A DNA stretch of 43,420 bases from Mesotaenium endlicherianum (lineage: Eukaryota; Streptophyta; Zygnematophyceae; Zygnematales; Mesotaeniaceae). The notes beneath the pieces are model-generated. The model saw only the letters and a program-made list of their open reading frames with translations, was not told where the DNA came from and did no database searches. Location of the stretch: the NCBI GenBank assembly GCA_009602735.1, contig WELA01008857.1:329963-373382 (forward strand), written 5' to 3'. This document shows, piece after piece, positions 11,921-21,560 of the stretch (its first letter is position 1; every line of letters starts with the position of its first letter). A program made the position numbers and the translations under genes.

Positions 11921-11934
11921 TGGTATCGGAGCAG
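11921..11934 (+). other. Primer-binding site for initiator tRNA-Met
   Basis: TGGTATCGGAGCAG one base after the LTR, complementary to the 3' end of plant initiator tRNA-Met, with one difference from the usual TGGTATCAGAGC. Confidence 0.85.
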
Positions 11935-11953
11935 TTATCACAGTCTTCTTTGT

Positions 11954-13432
11954 ATGGTAAGGACAAGGTCTCAAACTAGCAACTCCCGAGACATGGAGAA
12001 CCAGGATAACGAGAATGTCGAAAACCAGGCGGAAAGCCATGTAGCGGGAAACCGTACCTATTCGGAAGCAGTAGCGGATACTGCAGCTAGGGAGGCTGCA
12101 GATGAGGCAGCTGCTATTGCCTCAGTCGCAGCTCAGCAAGCTGAGGAGGAGATAGCCAGACTAGAAGCTGAACAAGTAGCAAAGGCCGCTGAAGATATAC
12201 AAAGGAGGGAAGGACAGCCAGCTGACGAGCGCACTGTTGAAGAACTTATGGCATCAAGGGCCAATGTTCTGAACCCACCTCCTGCCGTACAACTCAATGT
12301 ACCCCTAGGTCAAATACGTGACCGGCTGAATGCGGCAGGAATTGCTGCTGCAGGAGCAAGAGGGATTGTTGAGGACACTACTCAGCGAGTAGATGCCAAT
12401 GCTGCTGCTGCATTTGCTAATCTACCACCCCAAAATGTAGACTTGGGAGCATTGTTCGTTCAGATGCAGTCGCAAATGGCGACCATGTATCAGTCCCAGC
12501 AGGAGGACAAAAGAATCATAATGTCCCTACTCCGGGACAGAGACCAACTGGGGTCTCACACCACTAGTGGTGGTGGCCGAGGGCCTAGTAAGCCCAAGCC
12601 GAAACCTCCCCAGGACTATGATCCTGAGGGAAACAGAAAATATTACCTGATCAAGTTTCTCGCGGATGTTGAGCAGTGGCTGGAGAACTACCCAGAACTG
12701 CAAGATTACGAGAAGGTCAGGCACACCGGTGCGCTACTGAAAGGCAGTGCCGCAGACTGGTGGCTTTACTGGAAGGAAGAGCGTAAGGCTCGGCAACTCG
12801 GTGACCCTACGTGGGTAGAGTTTGTCGAGAAGTTGCATGAGAAGTTTGATGTCATCAACCAGCAGGAGAAAGCTATCTATGCGATGATCTCCCTGACACT
12901 GAAGCAGACCACTTCAGTTGCTGAGTTTGCTCAAAAGTTCCAAGAGAACATGATGAAGCAGCCTGATTTGCCAGAACGGTATAGGATAGCATACTTCAGG
13001 TATGGCTTGAAATCCGAGGTCTCTGGTCATTTTGCTGAGAAAAAGTATGAGAAACTGGCTGACTTGATCCAGGATGCTGACGCCTGGGATCAGCAGCAGT
13101 TCAATCACAAGCGCCAGAGTAACGCTTTGGTGTCTAAGATTGTCAAAAAGCCCCACGGTTCCTACAATGCAGTTGAAGGAGACCAGGCTGAGGATAATCA
13201 GGGTGATGAATATGAGTATGAGTACAATGCTATTCAGTCTAGAGGTAGAGGTGGTCCCTCTCGAGGTGGCTATGGAAGGGGTGGTGGTAGGACTAAGCCG
13301 AGACCAGCCTCAGCAAAATCTACTTGCTACCATTGTCAGCAGAAAGGCCACTACAGAGAACAGTGTCCGGTCAAGCACCTGCCTAAGGTCGAGAGAAAAG
13401 ACCAGCCTTTAAAAGACAGCAACAGTCAGTAA
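11954..13432 (+). CDS. gag: Gag polyprotein, family 1
   Basis: 492-residue capsid/nucleocapsid precursor that packages element RNA in cytoplasmic particles. The N-terminus is rich in Ala/Glu heptads (about 40-90, likely coiled coil). The retrotransposon-gag capsid domain lies at about 222-370, with the characteristic [12 protein letters not shown] and the region around [11 protein letters not shown] Gly/Arg-rich linker is followed by one CCHC zinc knuckle, [14 protein letters not shown], at about 458-471. The ATG at 11954 is the first after the primer site and opens the frame. The gag stop (13430-13432) lies inside the frameshift hairpin. Intact, no stops. Confidence 0.93.
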   Translation: MVRTRSQTSNSRDMENQDNENVENQAESHVAGNRTYSEAVADTAAREAADEAAAIASVAAQQAEEEIARLEAEQVAKAAEDIQRREGQPADERTVEELMASRANVLNPPPAVQLNVPLGQIRDRLNAAGIAAAGARGIVEDTTQRVDANAAAAFANLPPQNVDLGALFVQMQSQMATMYQSQQEDKRIIMSLLRDRDQLGSHTTSGGGRGPSKPKPKPPQDYDPEGNRKYYLIKFLADVEQWLENYPELQDYEKVRHTGALLKGSAADWWLYWKEERKARQLGDPTWVEFVEKLHEKFDVINQQEKAIYAMISLTLKQTTSVAEFAQKFQENMMKQPDLPERYRIAYFRYGLKSEVSGHFAEKKYEKLADLIQDADAWDQQQFNHKRQSNALVSKIVKKPHGSYNAVEGDQAEDNQGDEYEYEYNAIQSRGRGGPSRGGYGRGGGRTKPRPASAKSTCYHCQQKGHYREQCPVKHLPKVERKDQPLKDSNSQ

Positions 13433-16400
13433 TCCAGTCTACTGACTGTGAGGATGCTAGAGATAGTGAGTCGTCACTAGCTGCCCTCGTAGCAGGTATT
13501 ATGGGTCCTGCTGAACTGGATTCACTATGCATGCCTGACAACCAGATAAAGGAGACCATCAGCAATATAGACGTCCAGAGAGTGCACACTCTGGATGCTC
13601 TTGTTCCACCTGATGTCCAACATTTCTTTGCTACGTCAGGAGAACAATGCGAAAGTCAGGAAAAGACAGTCCCCCCTATCCTACTGCATTGCATGATTGC
13701 AGGTAGGAAGGTGAGGGCATTTGTTGACGGAGGGGCGTCACATACTTTTATCCACAAGGACTTAGTTAAGCGGCTAAGGCTGCCTACTGTCACCCAAGGG
13801 AATAGAAAAATATTCCTTGGAGATGCCTCAAGTATCCCGGGAGGAGTTATAACCAAGCCTATTGAGGTCCAGTTAGGTTCTGGCATTGCAGTTCTAACTG
13901 AAACGCTTACATTTGAGGTACTCAACACTGGCTTTTATGATCTCGTGCTAGGCAGGTCCTGGCTTAATAGACATCAAGCTGAAGTGTGTTGGAGCAGAGG
14001 TACAGTTAAAGTGAGAGGAGCCAGTGATGGGCAGACTGACTTGGCACCCACCAGTGCTCTTCCTCTTGTCCTGTGTGGATGGCAAATGAAGGAAAAGAAG
14101 AGGCTTCCAGAAGGATGCAAGTTGCTGAATGCAATGGAGTTCGTCAAAAGCTGGAACCAGAAGGAAGACAGAATGTTCTGTCTGCTGCTAAGAGAGGTAC
14201 CTCCTCAACCTGAAGAAGTGGTTGAGAAAAAGGTACACCCTCCGGAACACCCTACTGCTGCAAACATTGTTGCTCAGTACACGGATGTGTTTAATATGCC
14301 TCCAGGACTACCCCCTAAGCGGGAAGTAGATCATAGGATTGATTTATTACCTGGTAGCCAGCCACCCTGGCAACGCACGTATGGCTTGTCTTATTTGGAG
14401 AGTGAGGAGTTGAAAACACAGATTGCAGAGCTGGAGGAAAATGGTTACATTTCTCCCAGTAAATCACCGTACGGCGCACCTATCCTATTTGTTAAGAAAA
14501 AGGATGGCAGTATGCGGATGTGTGTGGATTACAGAGCCCTGAACAGAATTACAGTAAAGAACAAGTATGCTTTACCCAGAATCGAGGACTTGCTTGATAC
14601 CCTGTCTGGCGCTAAGGTGTTCAGTAAGATAGATCTCAAGAGTGGTTATCATCAAATCAGAATTGCTGAGGGGGATGAACACAAGACTGCTTTCCGCACA
14701 CGTTATGGACACTATGAGTTCAACGTGATGCCATTTGGACTGACTAATGCTCCTGCTACCTTTATGGGTGCTATGAATGACATTTTCAGACCTTATTTGG
14801 ATAAGTTTGTGCAAGTTTTCCTGGATGATATTTTAATTTTCTCTAAAGATGAAGCTCAGCACACTGAACACTTAAAGAAAGTGCTGGACACTCTGCGGAA
14901 AAATCACTTGTATGCTAAAATGAGCAAGTGTGATTTCTTTAAGGAAAGTATTGAATTCTTAGGCCACGTTGTCAGTAAAGAGGGCATCAGTGTGGATCCT
15001 AAGAAAGTCCAGACCATAAGGGACTGGCCAGTACCACAGTCTGTCTCTGAAGTTAGATCCTTCCTCGGGTTGGCTAACTACTATAGGAGATTTATTGAGA
15101 ATTATTCCACAAAGGCCAGTAAACTGACTGACCTTACTAAGAAAGACATCGGGTATGTGTGGGGGGAAGAGCAGCAGGCTGCCTTCCAGACCCTTAAAGA
15201 TGCCCTTTGTTCTGCCCCAGTGCTAGCCGTGTATGACCCCAGCAAACCGGTGCAGGTGGTTACTGATGCCTCTGATTTTGCCATGGGTGCTATTTTGTTG
15301 CAGCCTGCTGACAAAACCACAAAGGATGGTAAGGTACGGCAGGAGTGGCATCCTGTGTTGTATGAGTCTATGAAATTTAATCCAGCGGAGATTAATTACT
15401 CAGTGCATGATAAAGAGCTGCTAGCTATCATTCATGTACTCAAACAGTGGAGAGCATACTTACATGGTAAAGCTTTTAAGGTGATTACAGATCATCTAGC
15501 TCTGACCCACTTTCAGAAGAAGTCCAAGCTGTCGAGGAGGGAGAACCGCTGGAGCCAGATGCTGGAGCAGTTCCAAGTCCAGATCGACTACAAACCAGGG
15601 AAGTTGAATCCTGCTGATGCACTCTCTAGAAGACCTGACTTGCAAGAAAGGAACTTTAGTCAGCATGCTGTAGATAAAGTCCTGTGTGCACTCACTTCAC
15701 TAAAGGTGAAAAAGTCCTTCCTTGAACAACTTAGGAAAGCCTACCTTTCTGACCCAACATTTGAGCCCAGCCCCACTACTGGTATGTGTCGTGCTACCGC
15801 ACTCGGGTATAAGCTCAAGGGAGGGGTCTGGGTGACTGAAACCACTTCAGGCAGGCTGAAGCTGGTCATTCCTAATAATTTGGAAATAAGGTCTCTCTTA
15901 CTGAGTCAAGCTCATGACAGTCTCCTGGGTGGACATTTGGGGCAGGCCAAAACTGTTGGCAAACTGGCAAAACATTATCATTGGGAGGGGTTACCCCGGG
16001 AGGTCTTGAAATATGTCAAGTCCTGTGACCAGTGTCAGAGAAATAAGTCTCGGCACACACCACCCGGAGGTCTCTTGCAACCGCTACCCATCCCAGCGGG
16101 ACGCTGGGAAACTATATCCATGGACTGGGTGGTCTCACTACCAAGAACTGCCAACGGGCATGATTCAATACTGGTAGTCGTGGATAAACTGACAAAAATG
16201 GTCATTTTTATCCCCACAACTGTCAAAGTGACTGCACTCGAAACAGCGAGACAGTTTTACAACCATGTAGTATGCCAACATGGGCTCCCTTCTAATATCA
16301 TCTCAGACAGAGACTCAAAATTCACCTCTAAGTTCTGGAGAGCTTTAATGGGGTTAATGGGAGTCAAACAGCTGCTCAGCACAGCAAACCACCCTCAGAC

Positions 16401-17217
16401 TGATGGGCAGACTGAAAGAACTAACCGAGTTCTGCAGGAGGTGCTGAGAGCATATATTAACCAAAAACAAGATAATTGGGATGACCTGTTGCCTCAAATT
16501 CAGTTTGCGGTCAACAGTGCGGTGCACGCGTCAACGGGCAAAACTCCTTTTGAACTCAGCCTGGGTAGAGTCCCTAAGTCTCCTCTAGATGTGCTAGGGG
16601 AATCTTTAACTCACCCTGAAGGGATTGACAACCCGGTCTCCCTCCAGTTAACTCAGGAGTTTGCTGACACCCTGTCAGAAGTCCAACGAAACTTGCACAC
16701 GGCCCAAGAAAACCAACAAAAATACGCTAATCAACACCGTCGGGAACTGACATTTTCCAAGGGGGATTTAGTCAAACTGCATTCTCAGCACCTGTACCTC
16801 CCTGGTGTGGTCAAGAAAAAGCTTGGCCCTGTCTGGGTCGGTCCATATTCGGTGGTCCGTCGTGTCGGTCAGAATGCTTACAAACTGAACATGTCAGCTG
16901 AATACAAGGGGCACCCGGTCTTTAATGTCTCCTTCCTGGAACCGTACATCAAAGGTGATACACTGTTCACAGGTCGGTTCCCTGTCCAACCGGGACCGGT
17001 CCCCGCTGTCCGGGACGGCGACCCTGAGGAATATGAGGTCGATGAGATTTTAGACGCTCGCTCGGTCCGTCGATCGTCTAAATATGTCATGAAATACCTC
17101 ATTCGATGGAAGGGTTACGATGCCTCTGGGGACACTTGGGAGTTTAAGGACCACTTGACCAATGCCAAAGGGGCGTTGACACGGTTCCACCTTCGGGCCG
17201 CTGGAGTCCCTCCATAA
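13387..17217 (+). CDS. pol: Pol polyprotein (PR-RT-RNaseH-IN-chromodomain), family 1
   Basis: Open from 13387; first internal ATG at 13501 (1238 residues from there), but expression as a Gag-Pol fusion by -1 frameshift is more likely. Numbering from that Met: aspartic protease [12 protein letters not shown] (about 77); reverse transcriptase with [23 protein letters not shown] and the catalytic FLDD (about 439); RNase H starting [11 protein letters not shown] (about 586). The integrase has a zinc-binding H-H-C-C ([15 protein letters not shown]) and catalytic D (SMDW, about 874), D (SDRDSKF, about 935), E (QTERTN, about 970). A GPY/F module ([11 protein letters not shown]) and a C-terminal chromodomain (EYEVDEIL, then YLIRWKGYD; about 1175-1232) follow. 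The chromodomain should steer integration to marked chromatin. All catalytic residues are present, no stops. Confidence 0.95.
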   Translation, partial: GREKRPAFKRQQQSVIQSTDCEDARDSESSLAALVAGIMGPAELDSLCMPDNQIKETISNIDVQRVHTLDALVPPDVQHFFATSGEQCESQEKTVPPILLHCMIAGRKVRAFVDGGASHTFIHKDLVKRLRLPTVTQGNRKIFLGDASSIPGGVITKPIEVQLGSGIAVLTETLTFEVLNTGFYDLVLGRSWLNRHQAEVCWSRGTVKVRGASDGQTDLAPTSALPLVLCGWQMKEKKRLPEGCKLLNAMEFVKSWNQKEDRMFCLLLREVPPQPEEVVEKKVHPPEHPTAANIVAQYTDVFNMPPGLPPKREVDHRIDLLPGSQPPWQRTYGLSYLESEELKTQIAELEENGYISPSKSPYGAPILFVKKKDGSMRMCVDYRALNRITVKNKYALPRIEDLLDTLSGAKVFSKIDLKSGYHQIRIAEGDEHKTAFRTRYGHYEFNVMPFGLTNAPATFMGAMNDIFRPYLDKFVQVFLDDILIFSKDEAQHTEHLKKVLDTLRKNHLYAKMSKCDFFKESIEFLGHVVSKEGISVDPKKVQTIRDWPVPQSVSEVRSFLGLANYYRRFIENYSTKASKLTDLTKKDIGYVWGEEQQAAFQTLKDALCSAPVLAVYDPSKPVQVVTDASDFAMGAILLQPADKTTKDGKVRQEWHPVLYESMKFNPAEINYSVHDKELLAIIHVLKQWRAYLHGKAFKVITDHLALTHFQKKSKLSRRENRWSQMLEQFQVQIDYKPGKLNPADALSRRPDLQERNFSQHAVDKVLCALTSLKVKKSFLEQLRKAYLSDPTFEPSPTTGMCRATALGYKLKGGVWVTETTSGRLKLVIPNNLEIRSLLLSQAHDSLLGGHLGQAKTVGKLAKHYHWEGLPREVLKYVKSCDQCQRNKSRHTPPGGLLQPLPIPAGRWETISMDWVVSLPRTANGHDSILVVVDKLTKMVIFIPTTVKVTALETARQFYNHVVCQHGLPSNIISDRDSKFTSKFWRALMGLMGVKQLLSTANHPQTDGQTERTNRVLQEVLRAYINQKQDNWDDLLPQIQFAVNSAVHASTGKTPFELSLGRVPKSPLDVLGESLTHPEGIDNPVSLQLTQEFADTLSEVQRNLHTAQENQQKYANQHRRELTFSKGDLVKLHSQHLYLPGVVKKKLGPVWVGPYSVVRRVGQNAYKLNMSAEYKGHPVFNVSFLEPYIKGDTLFTGRFPVQPGPVPAVRDGDPEEYEVDEILDARSVRRSSKYVMKYLIRWKGYDASGDTWEFKDHLTNAKGALTRFHLRAAGVPP
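13408..13414 (+). promoter_or_regulatory. -1 ribosomal frameshift slippery site, gag to pol
   Basis: TTTAAAA in the exact X XXY YYZ register of the gag frame (T at 13408, codons TTA and AAA). Pol lies in the -1 frame and is open from 13387, overlapping gag by 46 bases. Seven bases downstream starts a perfect 10-bp hairpin. All three elements of a canonical -1 site are therefore present. Confidence 0.85.
13422..13449 (+). promoter_or_regulatory. Frameshift-stimulating hairpin
   Basis: ACAGTCAGTA (13422-13431) pairs perfectly with TACTGACTGT (13440-13449) around an 8-base loop. Loop bases ATCCAGT (13432-13438) can also pair with ACTGGAT at 13515-13521, so a pseudoknot is possible. The gag stop codon sits in the first strand of the stem. 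Confidence 0.75.
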
Positions 17218-17239
17218 CTGTCATTTCAGTTGACACGGG

Positions 17240-17283
17240 AAGGTGACAGGCGGTCCTGTCTCCATTTAAGTTGGAGGGGAAAA
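17240..17283 (+). repeat. Internal copy of the element's 3' segment (cryptic polypurine tract)
   Basis: AAGGTGACAGGC (17240-17251) and TTAAGTTGGAGGG (17266-17278) both recur before the 3' LTR (19160-19171 and 19260-19272). The second is the core of the true polypurine tract. The pair therefore brackets ORF3 as direct repeats. Confidence 0.75.
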
Positions 17284-17453
17284 TATATGACAGTTAGTGA
17301 GCGAGAGCGATAAAAACACACTCATACGTTTATGTGTAGCGCATCGCAACTACGTCAACTTTTAGCAATCATCCTGTAAGGTAAACAGCAGCGAAGCCAC
17401 TATACTAAATACTAACATACTTCCTGCAATCCCTATGACAAAGGTCCATATCC

Positions 17454-17484
17454 TACTAACTTGTGCCCTGGTTACATGTGCAGG
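17454..17484 (+). promoter_or_regulatory. Candidate branch point and splice acceptor ahead of ORF3
   Basis: TACTAAC at 17454-17460 is a perfect branch-point consensus. It is followed about 23 bases later by TGTGCAG with AG at 17482-17483; the ORF3 ATG is at 17485. Possible donors upstream are G|GTAAGT at 11901/11902 (end of the LTR) and ATG|GTAAGG at 11956/11957. A spliced subgenomic RNA for ORF3 is inferred, not shown. Confidence 0.5.
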
Positions 17485-19161
17485 ATGGCGCCCACCACAC
17501 AAAAGGAGGACAGAAAGCGCAAGGCAGAAGAAGCCAGGAGGACAATGGAGCAATACCAGAAGGAGCTGGCGGCGACGTCCCTCACCAGGAGAGAACAAGA
17601 AAGGGTCCGCAAACAACAAGAGGCGGCAGAAGAGGCACAGAGGAAGAAGGATCAGGAAGCGGAAAACCTCAGGAAGGCTGAGGAGGAGAGACAGAAGAAA
17701 CAGCAAGAAGAAGCGGCAGCGGCAGAAGAGGAGAAAAGAAAAAAGATTGAAGCGGACAGACAGAAGAGCTTGGCCACTTACAGGTATACTGTGGTGGGTG
17801 GCCAAAACTTCGATAACCTGAAGGAAGCATTGCTGGCAGCCCAGGAGATCAACAGGCTGGAACAGACAACACTGCTACAGAAGGAAGGAGCTACAGCACT
17901 GGACAGGTACATCGAGACACACACCGGCGTGGTCCTTTACGAAGATTATGCTAAGATGGTGGGCTATACAGCAGAGCAGGCCCGGTATCTCGCAGATGAT
18001 TCAGAGGACAAGCCGGTCCCCATACCGGGAATAGTGGGAGATCAGAGACTCATCCGGATGGTGAGCATGCGGCCCGATAGCTTTAAGGATACGGTATTCT
18101 ACCTCACACTCCTGCCAGCTTACAATGAAGTTGAGAGAAGGAGCTGGGAGTACTTGGCCAGGGAAGCAGGACAGCAGATGTTCTCTCCCCACTGGTTCCC
18201 GTGTAAACTGAGGAAGGCTGAGCACGGACCCCAGTACTACCAGCAGCCAACAGACTGGAGGTGGATGACCGTCACAAATAAGAAGCAGGAGTGTGACCGA
18301 GCCCAACCGGATGACTTCCACTATGGCCTAGACGGCTATCTCATCCTACCACCTCACATTGCCCCTTGGGACCCCAGGCTGAATGGATGCCTGAGCAATA
18401 TGAATGCAGAGACCAAGGAACATAGGAGGAGGGGAAGAGACTACTTCTCTAAGGGAAAGCATGCCTTTGTCAAATGGGCAAAGAATGCAGGCCGGATAGA
18501 TATCAGTAGGCTGAAGGCCAAGCAACCTCCAGCGCGCCCTAAGAAAGGGAGGTCGGTAGACTACTCCATGTCTACTAGGGAGCAGGACGACTTAGTGGAC
18601 GAGACCCCTACTCTCTCCGAGGAGGAGGATGAGGAGGATGAGGAAGAAGAACAAGGCAGAGGAGAAGCATCAGCAGCAGGTACTCAGGATACCCAGGGAC
18701 AGGCAGTGGCACTTCCTAAAGAACCACGATCAGGTGTGTGGAATGTGATCCCCGTTATGGCGACAACTGGACCCCGCGCTCGCTCCCCCAGCCCACCTGC
18801 CCAAGCAGGGGAAGAAGCTGATCTGACTGTACTGGGCAGCAGACACAGACAGAAATCCCCAGAGGACAGGGGTGCCAGAAGAGGGACACGCGGGTGGGCC
18901 AGAGGTATGCCAGCCTCCCCCTCCGCTCAGGGGCATGTACCTCTAGCCAATGTATTTCAGCATCCTACTGGAATGCCTGTCTATGTGGGAATCAACACCC
19001 AAATAGTTGAAGAGCAGGCCACCATCCTCCGTTCTCCTCGAGGGCCAACTTTAGAGCAAACAGGGTTCTTTAGAAGGCCAGCTGACAGACCTAGAGGGCT
19101 GTCCAGATCTAGGTCCAGATCTCCGTCCCCTGATCCTGAAGCCCCAGGAACCACCCCTTAA
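17485..19161 (+). CDS. Third ORF of the retrotransposon, unknown function
   Basis: About 558 residues from the ATG at 17485; an in-frame ATG at 17476 is an alternative. I do not recognise a family. The N-terminal 100 residues are an almost pure Lys/Glu/Arg/Ala/Gln coiled coil. A globular-looking middle (about 105-350) is rich in Tyr and Trp (QQPTDWRWMTV, DGYLILPPHIAPWDPRLNG). Next come a basic patch, an acidic run of Glu/Asp (about 376-392) and a disordered Pro/Arg/Ser tail with an SR-repeat (SRSRSRSPSP). No signal peptide, membrane segment or zinc motif, so it is not an Env-like glycoprotein. It has no protease, RT or gag hallmarks. The frame is intact although the LTRs differ by about 3%, which suggests recent selection. 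It could be an RNA- or chromatin-binding accessory protein, but that is speculation. Confidence 0.8.
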   Translation: MAPTTQKEDRKRKAEEARRTMEQYQKELAATSLTRREQERVRKQQEAAEEAQRKKDQEAENLRKAEEERQKKQQEEAAAAEEEKRKKIEADRQKSLATYRYTVVGGQNFDNLKEALLAAQEINRLEQTTLLQKEGATALDRYIETHTGVVLYEDYAKMVGYTAEQARYLADDSEDKPVPIPGIVGDQRLIRMVSMRPDSFKDTVFYLTLLPAYNEVERRSWEYLAREAGQQMFSPHWFPCKLRKAEHGPQYYQQPTDWRWMTVTNKKQECDRAQPDDFHYGLDGYLILPPHIAPWDPRLNGCLSNMNAETKEHRRRGRDYFSKGKHAFVKWAKNAGRIDISRLKAKQPPARPKKGRSVDYSMSTREQDDLVDETPTLSEEEDEEDEEEEQGRGEASAAGTQDTQGQAVALPKEPRSGVWNVIPVMATTGPRARSPSPPAQAGEEADLTVLGSRHRQKSPEDRGARRGTRGWARGMPASPSAQGHVPLANVFQHPTGMPVYVGINTQIVEEQATILRSPRGPTLEQTGFFRRPADRPRGLSRSRSRSPSPDPEAPGTTP

Positions 19162-19259
19162 GGTGACAGGCTGAAAAGATAGTCAGTAAGGGAGGCTGGT
19201 CAGGGTCAGTTTCTTTATTTAAAGCTTTTGCAGTTTAATGTTGTCGAGGCGACAACAAG

Positions 19260-19274
19260 TTAAGTTGGAGGGAT
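19260..19274 (+). other. Polypurine tract, family 1
   Basis: TTAAGTTGGAGGGAT abuts the 3' LTR start at 19275 and is the expected primer for plus-strand DNA synthesis. Confidence 0.8.
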
Positions 19275-19993
19275 TGTAATGAATCAGTATATTAGTGGAT
19301 ATAATATTCATTTAAATATAATAGTTAATTAAGTTCAGCCTGCTGAACTTTAGTTAATAGTCAGTCTGCTGGACTTTACATAATTATCAGTTTAATGACT
19401 CGGCCGAAAGCAGCAGGCTGAAGTCAACTTAAGTCAGCTTGCTGACACATTCTTTGACAGCCAGCTGACTTCCGTACTCGGTAGCAGCGAACTGCCTTGA
19501 TATGCATCTAAGTGCGATATGCTAGATGAATGGCCAGATGACATCCCCATGATGGATGGCTATTCGGGATGATGGGAGATGGCGGTGGATTTGGTTAACC
19601 GAGGTCCTACCAACGTGGTTAACTCCCGGGTAGGCGGTGCCATCGCACTGACCGTTGAACAGTAAATTCATTCCATGTACATACGCTAGGCATTGCTCTC
19701 GAGTTCGGCATTCGGAAACGAGGCCAACTCTCTTGTACAGCTTACTGAGAGAGATCTGAATCCAAGGCGAGAAGCCATTGATACGCACTGTCTTCTAACC
19801 TTGCTTATGTATGAGTTTACTGATTTGCATTATTGATGCTAGTTTACTCTCATTTGACTGACGAGTAGTATTCCCTGCTAGTGTATTGTCCCTTGCCGTT
19901 TAACGAGTTAACGGAAATACCATAAAGATTACTTGCTGATATAAAGATCTTTATTAATTGTTAATCGCCTATCTGGTAAGTCGATTCATTTCA
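19275..19993 (+). repeat. 3' LTR, family 1
   Basis: 719 bp, the same length as the 5' LTR, with about 23 substitutions by eye. It ends TTCATTTCA and is followed by the TTGTC target duplicate. Confidence 0.95.
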
Positions 19994-20104
19994 TTGTCCA
20001 AATTGGTCGAATCTATATATTTCTGTCCAGTTTGCGCAAACCAATGGTGAAGTTGGTATAGCGGCGCAAATCGGTGGTAAATCAGTATTTATCCCTTTCA
20101 CCTT

Positions 20105-20874
20105 CAACTGTAAGTGGACGACGACATCCTGTACTTGTGCAGATTGCATGCTGCACACGTCAGGACGCACTTTAGCTAAACGTATTGTGCAACTTGTCAA
20201 GAGAGGGCTCCGCAAGTATGCATTGACTATAGGCGTGTTCGACTGGGATGTCCAGATTCCCTAGCTTGCCATGGGATATAATTTTAGCAACCAGGCTTCC
20301 CTTTGCACGTACTCTCCCTACTTCATCTTGTATGGTTGTGAACCTTTCTTGCCCTCCGCCATTCGGCGCCGGATCACCATCCCTCTCCTTCTTGATGGTC
20401 CCGAGGTCCTCTTGACACATTATCGTGATCGCGCTGCATAGTTCTTCAAGCACATGCCTGTTGCCATGGGTAATTTGCTCACCGCTCAGCACTGCGACAC
20501 CTTGCGTTATGCTCGCTTGTTTAGTGGTGTTTACAAATCCCGGTGGGTTAAGTTCGAGGTTGGAGATTTTGTTTACTTGCATGGAGAGATGCACGATACC
20601 TTAGATGTGCGGGCCGGTCATGTCATTCTTTGTGTGCACATTATCATTCCTAATGGGGTTCTTACACTTGAGAGGTTCGATGGCCGCACCGAACGTGAGA
20701 ACATAAAGAACTGTGCCCCATGCCACCTGCCTAATATTTGTAACGAAGTCGATCCTTTGCGTGAAATTGTTCCTACTAATCACCCATGCCAACATTGCCA
20801 AGGTTGTGGATCTATTCGTGGGCCTGCTTCTATGTTGCTATGCGATCGCTACAATGCTGGGTGGCATTTGGTTT
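20105..20874 (+). pseudogene. Decayed gypsy-type pol relic: integrase C-terminal half plus PHD-like finger (left part)
   Basis: Reading the frame of 20166, the translation gives integrase-like AKRIVQLVKRGLRKYAL, then DWDVQIP, AMGYNFSNQASLCTYSPY and ILYGCEP. These correspond to the region from the catalytic Glu helix to the end of a retroelement integrase core. TAG stops at 20262-20264 and 20439-20441 interrupt it. From 20454 to 20874 the frame is open and reads LERFDGRTERENIKNCAPCHL, then CQHC, then MLLCDRYNAGWH, which resembles a PHD finger with one Cys lost. The frame breaks at the minus-strand element and resumes at 27588. The left edge is the duplicate of the 10550-20095 foldback element. 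Non-functional. The element family is not certain; similar integrase-plus-PHD polyproteins occur in green-lineage retroelements as far as I recall. Confidence 0.65.
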
Positions 20875-21377
20875 TGTAGTGAGACAGATAGATAAAGTAC
20901 TTAGTGAAAATTAATACTCTATCTATTCAAGACAAGGATCTTTGAACACAAGTGGTAGCTTCTTGAAAGAGAGATGGCTTCTTGAAAGTTAATATATTTC
21001 TGGATTTTGGCAAGTACAAGAGTGATTCTGGAATGTCTTTCTATGTTCTAGCTCTTGTTTATATACTTGCTAAATAAGTAATTTCTAGGAAGGTGTATGT
21101 TGATGTGTTGGCACCCAACACATCCCAAAACTTGCCACCTCTTTCTAGAATAATGTACACATGTCCTTTTGACCTAAAAATGGCACATTTGACTTTTGCC
21201 ACGTGGAGTTCTTCTAGGTCTTTCCTCTAACTTTGGAAATGCCTTAGAAGGTTCAAATGACATGAACCAAGTCACTAGAGTACCTATTCACACTTGAATC
21301 CACACAATACTACTCCAAATATATTTGAAAACATTAAAATATATGCAAACTAATATATAATAACTCAAATCACTACA
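20875..21377 (-). repeat. 3' LTR, family 2
   Basis: 503 bp. On the + strand it starts TGTAGTGAGACAG and ends AATCACTACA. It is a near-copy of 27080-27582. Confidence 0.95.
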
Positions 21378-21390
21378 TCACCCCCCCGAT
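21378..21390 (-). other. Polypurine tract, family 2
   Basis: On the - strand ATCGGGGGGGTGA directly precedes the LTR. Confidence 0.7.
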
Positions 21391-21397
21391 AGAAAAA

Positions 21398-21560
21398 GCG
21401 ACGTCTCGGCGCGTCAAGTCAGGTCNGCGACGTCTCGACGCGTCAAGTCAGGTCTTACACATGTGAAGCACACTAGTCAACAGCTTCAAGTCAGATGCCA
21501 CACATGTGAAGAGGATTAGTCCAAGGCGCCAAGTCAGGTGCTACACATGTAAGGTAGACT
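21398..21560 (-). repeat. Minisatellite in the 3' untranslated region of family 2
   Basis: Two 29-bp units (21398 and 21427, each containing GCGACGTCTC and GCGTCAAGTCAGGTC, with the N at 21426) precede about three looser 40-bp units that contain ACACATGTGAAG and CAAGTCAG. Tandem repeats between pol and the 3' LTR are common in plant gypsy elements. Confidence 0.7.

Larger units (their letters stand above)
11201..19993 (+). mobile_element. Complete Ty3/gypsy chromovirus (family 1) with an extra third ORF
   Basis: An 8793-bp LTR retrotransposon. It has two 719-bp LTRs (TG...CA) and a 5-bp target duplication TTGTC at 11196-11200 and 19994-19998. A tRNA-iMet primer site, gag, pol and a 3' polypurine tract follow in order. 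The reading frames of gag, pol and ORF3 are all intact. By hand alignment the LTRs differ at about 23 positions (about 3%), so insertion is not very recent. Order in pol is protease, reverse transcriptase, RNase H, integrase, chromodomain, which defines a chromovirus. Unusual points are the gag/pol frame break with a strong -1 frameshift signal, and an additional ORF between pol and the 3' LTR. Another LTR of the family starts at 43066. Confidence 0.95.
10550..20095. mobile_element. Mutator-type foldback element, split by a later retrotransposon
   Basis: Left arm 10550-10670 and right arm (11177-11200 joined to 19999-20095) are 121-bp inverted copies of each other. Flanking them is a perfect 9-bp duplication, TTTCACCTT at 10541-10549 and 20096-20104, typical of Mutator-superfamily insertion. 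Native length without the inserted element is about 748 bp, with no coding capacity, so it is non-autonomous. The LTR retrotransposon 11201-19993 landed within the right arm, which dates the order: foldback element first, retrotransposon second. The terminal sequences differ from those of the 6610 element, so this is a second family. Confidence 0.85.

Noticed and set aside
17485..19161. Envelope-like glycoprotein
   Set aside because: The position suggests it, but there is no signal peptide, transmembrane segment, cysteine pattern or cleavage site; the protein is highly charged and coiled-coil-rich.
20172..20594. 140-codon frame on the - strand
   Set aside because: It is antisense to the integrase relic, whose + strand translation has the recognisable motifs.
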